Shown here one piece after another: positions 50,224-61,989 of a DNA stretch of 64,000 nt; within the stretch, counting starts at the first letter, position 1, and every line of letters starts with the position of its first letter. Source of the DNA: Fratercula arctica (taxonomy: Eukaryota > Chordata > Aves > Charadriiformes > Alcidae). The translations under genes and the position numbers were made by a program. The stretch is taken from contig CANTUZ010000008.1 in the NCBI GenBank assembly GCA_947846985.1, positions 42,116,817-42,180,816 on the forward strand, read 5' to 3'. The notes beneath the pieces are model-generated. The model was not told where the DNA came from. It ran no database searches and was given only the letters and a program-made list of their open reading frames with translations.

Positions 50224-50923
50224 GCCTGTGTGCCGCCGTAAATGCTGCGTGTCGGCGGCAGGGGAGCCGTGAGAGGGCAGTGTTGTACCGCAGGAGGGGG
50301 ACGCCGGGGTGGGGGGGGGGGGCAGCGCTTGCGGCATCCCCCGTGCTCCCCAGCAGCGTCTCTCACTGCATTTTGTGGGGTCGAGCCGTGGCACTTTGCA
50401 ACGCGCTCCCTGTCGCAAAGCTAAATTTTGCATTTAAAGGCGTAAGTAAAAGCCATTTCTTTTCGGAGCAGGCGCCCGGGCTGCACAGCAGCGCTCGCAG
50501 AGCACCCGAGGGCCGGAGGATGGCTATTTGTCGGCTGCGGGTCGTTGCCACCAGCGGCTCGCGGGCGGGCAGGCGCCCCACCGAGGTGCTGGCGGTGCCC
50601 CGCCGCATCCCCCGGCGCTCCCGAGCCGCCCATCAGCCAAACCTCAGCGTCACGGGCCACGGCCGCCGCTGCTGCGTGCCCGCCGAGGTGACCCTGTGGT
50701 GGCCAGCTGCCGGAGGAGTGGTTACACCACAAGGTTTCCCTGGTTTAAAAAGAATAAAAAGCCTCGTCGGCAGCAGCAATTGAATCAGGTGAAAATATGC
50801 CACATCGTTTTGGCTTGCGCAAGTGCAAAGCTGCTCGTTTCCCTACCCTGCTTTGTTTGATGTCATTTTTCAAATGCGAAGTGATTGCAAATTGCCTTGG
50901 TTTTGCTTTCCTTTAATTTCCAG

Positions 50924-51205
50924 GAACCAAAAACTTCTGGGAGGTGCAAACTATGGCACCTGAGCATGTGTGGTAGTGGGCTGCCTTCACCTTTATCTGA
51001 TGCTGTAGGACAGATGAATCCACGCTACGTCAGAGAACTCGTAGATAATTACCTTTCTTGCATGACAGTTTACTTATCGGTACAAATGACATCTCAAGAT
51101 GGGAAAACAGCAGTTCTGGTACTTCACCTCTCTTTCACAAGGTCAAACAAGGAGGAGATGATGATTTTCTTGTACTATTGTAGCAAAGCCACTGGCTCAT
51201 TTTAG
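50924..51205 (+). other. candidate second exon downstream of CpG island
   Basis: A good acceptor (TTTTGCTTTCCTTTAATTTCCAG) ends at 50923, and a donor AATCAG|GTGAAA lies at 50788/50789, defining a possible 135-nt intron. One frame passes through both sides in phase and stays open for 93 codons after the acceptor (EPKTSGRCKLWHLSMCG...KATGSF) before a TAG. The protein is not recognised and could be the chance reading of a non-coding transcript. Confidence 0.2.
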
Positions 51206-52779
51206 GTTCTTGCTTTATATGACGAGAATATTAAGAGTGGGAGGGAAAGACAAAGTTTTGGGGAACCAGCTCTGCCCCTTGCAGTCAACGAGATGTCTAC
51301 CAAGCGGGGTGGAAGGACAGGGCTTGCCAAGGCAGACAGTGTGGTCATCTCTGTACTCACATAGACTAAGTGGGTCCTTAATGTTCAAGCCAATCTCTTA
51401 TTTCACTGCAGTCGCCTGCATTGTGGACATCTTCCTTAATATGTCAAAAACCTGAAGGACTAAACAGCCCCAGCAATGACTGGAACGGGAGTTATTCCTT
51501 ATCTAAAGCACACCCTGCTGAAGGCCACCATTTCTGCTATGCTTGTCAGAATAAGCAAAGTGAATGACCAACACCAGATGACTTTTCTTATTTTCTTGGA
51601 CTCCCTTAGGTTAAAGTTTTGAGAGGATGAAGGCTGTCTCTGGGACCGAATCTCACTTTTGAGCTGCCTGACCTACTGCAGGCAGAACACTCTGCTCCCT
51701 TTGCACCCTCAGCCCCCTCCAACAGCAGGAGATGTGTGCGAACAGGAAAACCAACCATCGGCAGCCCCATGTTGCTTAAGATAATTCATCTGCAAAGGCA
51801 GTGACATTTGTAACATCACCTTCTGGCGAGGTGGCTCTCACGCTCTGGAAAGCTGGAGACATGTCCAGTCCTTCATGGCTCCCCAAGCCCTGCTCCTGCA
51901 GCGGAGCTCAGCGCTGAGTGCTCATCAGGAAAAACGGGGTGAAGCCGAGTGAAGGTCAAGAAGCTGCTGGGAAAGAAGCCCCTTGCAGCACTGAGTTTTA
52001 CAGGGGTCCAACCAGCTGGCGGGTGCGGTTTGTTTTACCTGGTCTCTGATGCTGAGAGGGAAGGGAGACTTGCTCATTTTAATCTTTAGTCAGTCTAGTA
52101 AATATTTAAGAAGAAAGTGGCCCACCTGTTCTGCACAGTCAAAAAACCCCCATATCTACCCCAAAACATGATGGAGGCAATATTTGTCTATCTGTATTGG
52201 TGATGCTCAACTGGCATTTTGGTGGGAGAGGGCCTCAACCCTGGGCAGGTTTTCTGCGGTAGTTAAAAGAAACATGGTGGTATCAGAAATGCTGCTTTCT
52301 TCATGTGCTCATGGCTCTGTTAAGCATGGAGATCAACAGAAGTGAATATATAACATTTATCTTCACGCCTGAGCCTGTGAAGAGAGGATGGGATAGTTTA
52401 ATGACTCTCATTTTTATTGAAATCCATCTTTGTTGGGTATCTCGGGGTTTACAGTGACTAATGCCTTTCCATAACGTGTCTCTCTATCAACAGAGACAAC
52501 TATGTTTACAGGGCAACATTTTTCACCTGCTTGTCAGCGTGTCGAGCACCAGCAAAACACACAGTCTCCTTCGGAATCCCACAGCTAATCATTCATTTAT
52601 TTAAACGTCGTGTGGTGTCAGTAATGGTGTCGGAGACGGGTTGACACAGCCATGCTTCTGTGTACCTACGGAGAGATGGAGATGTTCAGAGCATCTGCCG
52701 GAGAGGTGCCACCAGTTAAGAGGGCAACCTTCTTGGCATTGGGGTTTTTTTTTTTTTCTTGCAATTAACTTTTTTTTTT

Positions 52780-52990
52780 CCTTAGGTGTATGTATAGTTA
52801 TCTGGCTGTTAACAAATCGGTATATAATGTTGACAGCGGAGCTTTTTGGCACAGTGGGAGGCGTAATCTACTTAATGTCGCACAGCAGAACAGCCTTCAA
52901 TTCCCATCTCTCTCATACGGTGACAGCAAAGGTTCCCCCAGACATTGCGAGCCTTGCGTTTCATTTCTGAGGGAGCTTTATTCGTAACGA
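52780..52990. promoter_or_regulatory. candidate conserved element or cryptic exon
   Basis: After a long T tract and CCTTAG there is a compact block of evenly mixed sequence (GTATATAATGTTGACAGCGG, GGCACAGTGGGAGGCG, TTCAATTCCCATCTCTCTC). One + strand frame stays open from the tract to a TGA at about 52968, reading VIWLLTNRYIMLTAELFG, but it matches no family I know and no donor follows. The texture resembles a conserved non-coding element more than a coding exon. Confidence 0.22.
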
Positions 52991-53339
52991 AGGAGGGAAA
53001 ATTGATCAGCCGATCAAAGGGAAGAAACACGCTAGGGGAGAAGTCACGAGACTTAAGATGGGCGGACAGATTTCTACAACTCGTATACGTAAAAATCTGT
53101 GCCTGGTAGACTTTAGGTGTGTTAAAGGTCTCATCATTTTAGCTGTGTTTCTCCAACCCACATAAATATTTCTGTCTATTGGAAAAGAAGGAAATTTCAT
53201 TTCTCATAGAAGCTCTACAGTGATCCCGTTATTAGAAACAGAGGGAAAAGATATATCGGCAAGTCAAAGCAGTTGCAGCCGCAGACGATTGTTTTCGATA
53301 ATCCCGTGAGTCACTACATCTGAACAGCCTTTCATTTCT

Positions 53340-53600
53340 CCCTGTGGTTCAGGCTAAATTGTTTATCAGAATTTTTGTGCATTATTTAAAATAAATAAAA
53401 AAAAGCAATTGTAGCTCTTTATTTTAAAGACTGCTGCAATAAAAATTCAGATTATTCAAATTTATCAAGTGTATTGTGTAAGGCAGTAACCACAGCTATT
53501 TTTTTCTTAATACCACAAGATATTTGCTGGCTTTTCCATCTCGTTCATAATCATAAATAAGCAGGCTATTTACAAGACATTGCTACAGGGAGGAAAAAAT
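53340..53600. promoter_or_regulatory. candidate conserved non-coding element, AT-rich
   Basis: The block is AT-rich but not low complexity, with TTATTTAAAATAAATAAA, GCAATAAAAATTCAGATTAT, CACAAGATATTTGC and CATAATCATAAATAAGC. These are FOX/HOX/POU-like words without transposon or coding signals. Conservation is untested. Confidence 0.25.
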
Positions 53601-54994
53601 ACTGTAAAAATGAAAACTTGATCCAGCCAATGGCTGGAATTGTAATGGAAGACCTAAGTGGAAGGTAAACACCGGCTTAACGTAATTCCTTAAACATAAT
53701 TCTTGAAAAGTGATGCATAATAGCTGCAAAGGGGATCTGTGTTTTGGATCTTCGCCCCCGTAGAGGTGTGGAGTAGAAGCATAGCTATATGCATATAGAG
53801 CTACGTGTATAGCTATAATGTGCATGAGAGCGGCCAGAACAGACAGGGACAAATATTGAAGATATTTCACTATTTTTAAATCACAAAGATGGTGAGCCTG
53901 CTTTTTTTTCTGGAAATTGGATGACTTTAAAATAAAAGGAGGCTGGCTGAAAGCGTACCGGAGCTCTACGGGGCTTTCTTGTGCCGTTTCAAGGGAGGAT
54001 CCACTGTGTTCTCCAACGTGTAAATATTGTTTGGGGCTTGGTTTGGTTTTGTTTTTCTTTTTTTTTTTTTAACTCAGATGCTTGCCAAGCAAACTGAACC
54101 TTACAAACATAATTAGCCCGGGGCTGAATGTTTAATCTTAAATTCTGAGTCTTCATTAAGTGTTGATTTAAACCTTAGGAGGGAAGCGTGCAACCATTCC
54201 CTGCTCGCAAGGATGGATGCGATTTGTGGCGGGGTTTTCTGGCAGAAAAGGGAAACTGCAAATAAGGAAAGCTCAGAAAAACTGCCCCGAAGGCAGTAAG
54301 TGGTCAAGCAGCTGTATCATGGATACTGGGATGAGATCTGGACTTGAGTCAGCTCTTGCGTGATCACGGCAGGCTGATGAGGAAAGCAAGAGGGTGATAC
54401 GGGAGGGCTTAGAAGGCTTGGGGGGGTTGAAAGGCGAGGGTTTTCCCTTCCTACGAGGGTTACTCCAAATCAGGATGGTTTGGGTGGTGTTTTTTCTTCC
54501 TTGGGTGATTTTCCGACCAGGGCAGTGTTAGTTTTACCTAAGGAGGGGGAAAAGTGAAAATTTCTGAATTTGGATCATTTTTAGTCTGTCTATTGAGATA
54601 AATCACTATTATTGACCTTGAGACAAATTTTTAAATTAAAGATGCTGGCGGGAAAAAACCTGGAGGGAGAAAAATCAGTTAAACCAGGACTTTGTATTTC
54701 CTTCTACAAGTGCTTCTACAAGCCGGGGAATCATGGAGACATGTGAAGGGGCTGTGATTTTTCCTCCAGCCCCCTTTCAGCTTTTTCAGCGATAAGAAGC
54801 ATCAAGCACCATCTCTGTGAAGAATGTGCCCGACCCTCTGCACAGAGAATAAGGCCCAAAAAGCAGCAGAATTAATTCCTGTGACTGTTCATGCCAAATC
54901 TGTCCTCCTGTTCAGTGGTGTCACGGTGGGGGCACCTTTGTCATAACTTGAAGTAGTGTTCGTTGGGGTTTTTTCCTGACTGCCAAATATCTAG

Positions 54995-55460
54995 AGAATC
55001 ATAGAATCATTCAGGTTGGAAAAGACCCTTGGGATCGAGTCCAACCATCAACCCCACTCTACAAAGTTCTCCCCCACACCATATCCCCCAACACCACATC
55101 TGAACAACTCTCAAACACATTCAGGGGTGGTGACTCCACCACCTCCCTGGGCAGCCTATTCCAGTGTCTGACCACTCTTTCTGTGAGGAATTTTTTCCTA
55201 ATGTCCAGCCTAAACCTCCCCTGCTGCAGCCTGAACCCATTCCCTCTTGTTCTATCGCTAATTACCTGTGAGAAGAGACCAGCACCGACCTCTCTACAAT
55301 GTCCTTTCAAGTGGTTGTAGAGAGTGATGAGGTCTCCCCTCGGCCTCCTCTTCCTCAGACTAAACAGTCCCAGCTCCTTCAATTGCTCCTCGTCAGATTC
55401 ATTCTCCAGGCCCTTCTCCAGCTCCGTTGCCCTCCTCTGCCCTTGCTCCAGCACCTCAGT
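54995..55460 (-). mobile_element. CR1 LINE, 5'-truncated, minus strand
   Basis: The left boundary AGAATCATAGAATCATTCAG is the reverse complement of the CR1 terminus (ATGATTCTATGATTCT). On the minus strand the copy reads the end of CR1 ORF2 without a break, with [47 protein letters not shown] and [18 protein letters not shown], before a stop in the 3' tail. The insertion is truncated about 465 bp from its 3' end, so it encodes no functional protein. The intact frame suggests it is younger than the copy at 29497-29929. An A-rich stretch (55476-55510) follows its truncated end. Confidence 0.95.
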
Positions 55461-55563
55461 AACAGAAGTTAAAAATGAATTAAAAAAAAAAAAATTAAAA
55501 GTTAAATAAAAATATTTATATAGTGCCTAGGACCTGCTGAAAGTTTTTTTTTTTTTAGTGCAC

Positions 55564-55681
55564 GCTCTTAAAAAAAAAAAAAAAAAGAAGGAAAAAGCAG
55601 TGCAAGAAGAGAGCATTCACCTCATGAATGGCTGGATTCCAGGAAAGAAAAAAAAAGAAATAGCAAAAAAAAAAAAAAAAG
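55564..55681. repeat. cluster of poly-A tracts
   Basis: Three A-rich runs lie within 120 bases (about 55570-55586, 55648-55656, 55665-55680), separated by ordinary sequence. They immediately precede the CpG island and give artefactual poly-Lys/poly-Phe frames. Confidence 0.85.
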
Positions 55682-55689
55682 GGCAGAAA

Positions 55690-56000
55690 ATTGGGGCGGA
55701 GATTTGCACGCTGGCTGCAGACAAGGCGACCCGCTGGCCCGCTGCCCGCTCCCGCTCTGCCAGCGGAAGTTTTGCCCTTGCCTTGGCAGCAGCGCCCTGC
55801 ACTCCCGCTCAGCTTTGTGCTGCGGCTCCGGGGGGCTCCGGGCCCGGCCGCGGGCGGGTGGGGGTGCCCTACATGCGAAAGCACCCGCGCGTGAGCCGCC
55901 TGCCAAGCGGCGCCCGCAGCCCCTGGTACCACCGCGGCGTCAGTCGGCGCAGCCCCCTCGCCCCCCACCCTGTCGCTTTGGGGAGGACGAGCCATTTCCA
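55690..56000. promoter_or_regulatory. CpG island
   Basis: About 33 CpG dinucleotides occur in 310 bases, including GGGCCCGGCCGCGGGCGGG and CACCCGCGCGTGAGCCGCC. It sits about 230 bases past the CR1 copy and directly after poly-A tracts. Open frames cross it on both strands but none is recognisable. It may be a promoter of an unannotated transcript or an orphan island. Confidence 0.55.
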
Positions 56001-57457
56001 TGGCCAACGTCACACCAAGCTGGGTTTTAAATCCTCGTTGGTGCAGTTTGTTAAGTTACTGAGTGCTTCCGCTCACGCCGGCAGCTTCGTGACCCCCTAC
56101 AACTGTATGGAAAATTAAGAATTAATGGAACTACTTAACACAGGAACAGAAACCTGGAAGGATCCGACTGGTGCAGCCATTCCTACGGATAAAGTTGGCA
56201 TGAGCCTGCGCTCAGCCCCTGATAAGCAAATGGGCTTGTCCCCTGGAAGCGACCCAACATCTCGTCCTGGGCACGTTAAGGACGAAGCTTGACATAACAG
56301 TGATTTTTGGAAACCAATTTTGATAATGAGGGTCTATTTGTAAGATATTTGGAGCTAATAAAGCTACTGTGGTCCCAGGAGTGCCCCGCTCCTCGAGCAC
56401 AATGGGAAACTCTTCTTGCCAGGATTGCTAGAGAAACAATGAATTATCGGGCAAACGGGACCATCCAGCAAATCGTGCCAGGCCGGGGATGTGTGCTGAT
56501 AACGCGACGGCGTTAGTTTTCTCTATTTTGCTATATGTAGAACTCGCAATGCCTATAGAAATGTAAAGAGGCAGGTGAGCTGGAGTGTCTGTTATTTATA
56601 GACACATTCTGTGCTGGATAAATGAATTCTTCATAGGAAAACTTTGTACAAAAAAAGACGTCAGAAACTGCTTCATAAATAATAGTGACTGGGAGCTTCA
56701 AAGATGCTTGGAGGAACGGCTGGATAGCCTTTAGTCCTCCTTAAAATTTTCCAGGTGCAACCCAGAACGTGTTGAAAATGGTGGGATGCTTTGACCCCGG
56801 AGCAGATACATCAGCCCCGCTGTTGTCAGCCTGTAGCACCAGGGTTGTGCTGAACCGCAGCTTGTGTTGCCTTCCGTCGTCTTGCAAAACTGAGTCCTCC
56901 ATGAGCAAATGCTTATTCGCATCAGTATTAGCTATTAGTACGTTGATATGCTTGCAGCACATGGCTTGAGAAGTGATGTATCAGGACCAAACTGAAGTAC
57001 GATCCACCAACCACAAGAAGAAACTCCTCTGGTATCAAGAGAGTGACTTCTATGTGGTCTTTGCCACACTCTGTTCAATGCCATTTGGGAAGAGGCTCTT
57101 TTATTTTTAAAAAGAGGAAAGACATGAAATACGGCAGGATATCGTTGAGCTGCCAGGAGTTGGCTGCAGATAGGAGACCCACCACCAGCATCATGAGAAA
57201 GGTAGGGGAGAGGTGGGAAAGAAGGATCAGTGAGAGAGGCGGAGGCAAGAGGATGCTGCATTTGGATGTCGTATGTGACTCTGGCATGAGAAAAGCAGAA
57301 ACACACCCACCTTTCGGCAAGCGGACAAGGGAAAAAAAGGGGCTGTACCTTCTACTGGGCGGAGAACCAGAGTGCTTTAAGACAAGGAGCTGTAAATGTT
57401 AAGTGAGACCCTGGAAAAGCAGGTGACCAAGGAGATTGATATATACAGGAGGACCAC

Positions 57458-57481
57458 AAAAAAAAAAAAAAAAAAAAAAAA
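57458..57481 (+). repeat. poly-A tract (24 A)
   Basis: An uninterrupted A run follows ATACAGGAGGACCAC. Its length and position after unique sequence would suit a retroposed tail, but no AATAAA lies just upstream and no target duplication is obvious. Confidence 0.9.
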
Positions 57482-60400
57482 GAAAGAATATGATGCCCTA
57501 ATTCAGAGAGGACCTTGTAGACCCGTCTTAGATCTCCTTAAATTGAGAGTGTAGTTAAATGCTTTTGCTATGAATGAGACATAAACACCGCTAAAAACCA
57601 AGCGTGGTCTAAAACGCTTTCTCGAGCTCAGTCCTTAGCTCCAGAATATACAGTTATGAAGTCTGTGTTGTATTGATTACCTATTACTTTTGAAATATAA
57701 TGTTTTATAGTTTTCTATGATCTAATCGCCTGGCCTCTTTCAGGTTCCCAGAATACACTTCTTTGTGCTCCAGGGGAATTTTTGTTACTCCCCAAACAAT
57801 AATTCTGGAAAAAAAAAACCTGGCAAACCAGTGCATTGCACCGCCCTACAATGGGCCCACTGTTGACGCTGGATTCAGTGGCGCCGGTGAATGGCTGAGC
57901 TCGCATCTCGCAGCCCGCTTGGAGCTCCACTCCGCTCCTCCTCTGGGGTTATGATATCATCTCTGAAGTCCTGCAAACACAGCTGAGCTCCACACTGCTC
58001 CCATTGTAGGTCCCCAGCTTCTCTAAACGTGGAGCTGGGGATCTCAGACAAGTGGCAGAGCTTCTTCTCTGCAGGAGATGGAGGAGGTGGGGATGTCCCC
58101 GTGACACCCTTTTTCTCCCTACGGACATTCACCGCTGTTATCTACAAAGGCAATGGGCTTCCAAAGCGCTACTCATGTTGGGGTATGGATATAGATCCTG
58201 TATTTATTGTCCTGCTTGTCCATGCGTGAAGAGAAAAGCCTGCACCTGTAAAAGCTCCCCCATGATTAACTGTCTCGCATCTATTTGAGGTGGGCTAGTT
58301 GGCATTTCCAATGGTCCCGGCTGTCCGGAGGTGAGAAGCCATCTTCTTCTCGCACAAGCTTTCTTCTTGCACGAGGTTTTGGCTGCTCATCACGCATACG
58401 CAGGGCTGTGCTGGTAGACAAGGGGGTACCTGAGTGAATATTTCTCTCGTGCAATGTGTTTGTGTGCGTTTCAGGGCGGGCTGCAGCCCTTTGCTGACCC
58501 GCTCTGTGCTTCATGCGCCCCAGCACGTGTTGCCTAATGACCAGGGCTTCTCGCCCGGCGCGGCTGACACGGAGCGGCTCTGTCACCACAGCTGACACAC
58601 ACTTGCTTTGTTAAATGCCATAGGATGACGCTGTGCAAGGCACAAGCTCTCTCATGCTCTCAGCTGAACAATTTACTACTGTGATGTATATATCCTTCTC
58701 CAGGCCAGCGAGCAGGAGGAGCCCGGAGTTTGTTCTACATGTGCCAGCTTGGCCAGCTCTGCCCCACTTGACATTGCGAGAAGCGGTGAAAATAAAGCGA
58801 TGCATTGACCTAATTGACCTAATGGCTTACATGTGTGATTCAAACCTGCTCCGCGTGACACCTGGGGAGGTGCTTCGCGCTCTCAAGCTGCCTGCTGAGG
58901 TTTAGCCCAGTGCGGAGGTTTTTGCCCTGCTACACTGCAGCGCCTGCAGCCCTTCTGCCTCTGCGCCACCCCGGGCGCAAGCAAGCCCAGGGGTTTGGAA
59001 AGCATGTTTGTGACCAAAAAGATGCAGTATTTTCTGCAAATCAAATGCTCATCAGCACCTGGGAACATAACCAAAGAGCTGGGGGAGGAGAGGAGGAAAC
59101 CATGCTTGATCCCACGGAAACCACAAACCCAATTTCACACGGAAGGCAATTAGCCAGGCACTCGTTTGGTTAGGGTGGCTGCACTACTTTGTAAGACGTG
59201 ACCTTTTAATGAGCTCGGATTTAGATCTGGGGGCTGGAGCTGAGTTTCTTCTAGTCCACGCTGGCCAAAGGAAAGCACCGGCAATAAATTATTGTCAGGG
59301 AGGGTGAAGCAGCCATCGAAACGGGCTCTGTGAGTGCCCAAGTCCCGCTCTGCTCGACAGGATCATACGCTTGACCCCGCGCTGTCGCGCTCAGTGTCCA
59401 TCCCAAAGGCACCGGGATGCCGCGGCATCCTTGGACCAGCAGCGCTGACGCAGGTGACTGGTCCCGTGCCCGCTCCCTGGCACCGCTCTCTCCCAGCTAT
59501 TCCACAACCAGATATAGAAATCCCTGAGTTAGGCGTTTGCAGCCGCAGTCCCTGCAAGGGGAAGCAGTAAAAGGCTGATTTACGCTCTGAACCACAAAAG
59601 GCTTTTATTGCTTCTATTTTCTTTTTAATGTAACTGTCTTGCCCTTAAATGTCTAATCCCTTTCTAACAGCCCTACGGAAGTGGCGGGGCTCAGGTATGG
59701 AGGACAGGGCTCTCCATGGGTTCAATGCGCTGTTTTCAAGAGGACCAAGGTGTTCACCAGCTCCCCAAATCCCCTGTTTGCTGCCGGCGTGGTCCAGCAT
59801 GCCCTCCCAGCCCGCAGCTTTCTGGGTTCTCAGAGGGTTATTCCATCACTCGGAATGTTCCCTGTCCTTCTGTTTGTGTCTCACCCTGCTGAGACAGTCA
59901 TGAGAACCGCTGCTCCTTCGGGGGAGGGAAAAAAACCCAGGCTGCTCTAACTGAAATGGGGATTTAGGAGTTTGACTCCAGGCATATACATTTAAAGATA
60001 TTGCCTAATTATTTCCTCATTTTTATTGATTACCATTAGTCATTTATGGGCTCTTTTTAATTCAACCTCTCAAGGAAAATATTACTTTAGAATAAAAAAA
60101 AAAAAAAAAGTCATTTCATGAACAATTAGCAAAAGCTACAGCTGTGCCATAAAAGAGAAACACTGAGGGGAAAGGAATGTTTCAAGTCGACCGGGGCATA
60201 CGAGTTGTCGGGCGGATGGAAAGCCAGCCGGGATGCTAACCAAAGGGTGATGCTGCGGAGGGGTGATTCGGGCAGGGGAAAGTACGCAGCGTGGCATTGC
60301 TGGGTTCATCGGCAGGCCTGCGGTTAATTACTGGCTTTATTAATGATTTGGAAGCAATGGGAAATGTTGTGTTAATTACGTCAGAAAACGACACTAGGTT

Positions 60401-61955
60401 GGGAAGAGCTGAAAGCAGCAGTGAGAGCAGAGGAAAGAGCGGAGGGAGATGCCGGGAGGCTGTGGATGGGAGCAGAGGGCTGGGGGTACGACAGCTGGAT
60501 TTCATTCCATTCAGGCTCCAGGGCATCTTTACATTTTTTCCCTGATAAGAGAGCACTGGCAGCGTTTGTGGACATGGAAGGGATCCACGAGAGGTCAGAC
60601 AAGAGGGTTTGGTTCAAGGCAGGCACCACAGGAAGCCTTCTCGCTGCCCTGGCGGCAGGGGATGGAGCACCACCCATGGTACCAGCCACATCCCTGCAGA
60701 ACAAAAGCGATCGGCTCGGGGGGGGGAGGCTGATCTCAGAAGTCCTGCCTGCCTCTAGATCATACAGCGGAGCACAATCTAGCGTGTTTAAAAGAACGCT
60801 GCAAAAGTTAACACATGGCTCTGCCTGCTGTGCAGCCCAACTGAAGAAAGAGGAGGGGAAACAAGGACCCTAAATCCAGACAAATTTAGAAATCGTGTTT
60901 AATGATAATCCAGAGAAACCATACGGCAAAACCGAGGGAGCGAGCTGCCGCAAGCTGTCAGGGAGGAAACCCTCTGCCCACCGGATGCCACTGTTGCTCA
61001 ACATTAAATCACATGGAGAGAACTCCTGTGGCAAGAGAATCTTTGGTGCTTACGGACCGCCAGCGCTCCGGCCGCCCAGGTGCCGCCCCTTCCAGCAACG
61101 CGCTTGCACCTTGTTCAGTGGCAGAGTTAAATCTTTTTGCAACTCGTCGTCCCGGAGGTAGGCAAAGGTGGCAAAGCCAAGGACGAAGGACTGCGTAAAA
61201 GTTTACTTTTACTAAGCGGGCCCTAAAAAGCCCAAGTAGAATTTTATTGCATGGCTCCTCGGGCTGACAGTCTCCATTAACCATCGGCTAATACTGCAGA
61301 GTCAGAGCGAACCCGGTGTCACAGCCCTGTGCTATTAGAAAGCGTCCTTCATCCCAGCAAAAGACCTCAGGGTGAGAATATTTTGCATGAAGAGCTACCG
61401 GCACAAGAGCCGAGCCTCTTGGCTCTGCATTGCAGTCGGCATGGCACACACCGTCCCTCCACGCTGCAAATAAATCTACAATTTCTCAGCTGGGTGCCTT
61501 TGGAAGCCACATGCTAATACGCTTATATGGGAAGAGAGACCAGACAAGGTTCAAATAAAGAGCTCATGTAATAAATAAACATGAGGTCAGTTTGGGAACA
61601 GCAATAATTGCTTTGTATGACAAGATTTGCATAGCAAACATTTGTGATTAATGTACAGCCAACACCAGGTAAGGAGCCTTCGCTATCATTGCTCCATCTG
61701 CACCTTCCAATCTTGAAGGTACAGCAGCTCCAGCCAGAGCAATTAGTCACTGTTTACTGAAAGGCAGATAGAGCAAAATTTTTCTGGTTCAATATTTGAG
61801 CAAGTTTCGTCCCACAGCCTCCCGTCGGATGTATTTCTGCCACAGAAAGGAATTACGCTTTTTCTTCCCGGGGCTGGCGAGGAAGGATGATTAGCATTGC
61901 TGCTAATCCCATCGGCAAGGGCGCGGGCTGGCTCCTGGCCTCCGCCGGCTGCCTC

Positions 61956-61989
61956 TGCTTTCCATGTTCTCATGCTTTCCATGTTCTCA
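61956..61989. repeat. exact 17-bp tandem duplication
   Basis: TGCTTTCCATGTTCTCA occurs twice in immediate succession without mismatch. It is a recent slippage duplication in non-coding sequence. Confidence 0.95.

Larger units (their letters stand above)
50060..50720. promoter_or_regulatory. strong CpG island
   Basis: In 50461-50710 alone there are about 32 CpG in 250 bases, and the block begins earlier at about 50060. It contains a 21-base C run (50134-50154), a 13-bp tandem (50189-50223), a 12-base G run (50311-50322) and a start codon in strong context (GGAGGATGG, ATG at 50519-50521) opening an 88-codon frame that ends at a TGA at 50781-50783. I do not recognise that peptide. The island is the best promoter candidate in the window. 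Confidence 0.6.
51206..54994. other. non-coding interval with two element-like blocks
   Basis: No gene is supported. The blocks at 52780-52990 and 53340-53600 are listed separately. A short hairpin-forming segment with ATAGCTATA arms lies at 53781-53816. Otherwise only T tracts (about 52747-52784, 54058-54072) stand out. Confidence 0.45.

Noticed and set aside
55555..56118. Open frames of 150-190 codons on both strands
   Set aside because: They begin or end in poly-Lys/poly-Phe from A/T runs and cross a CpG island; no protein family is recognised.
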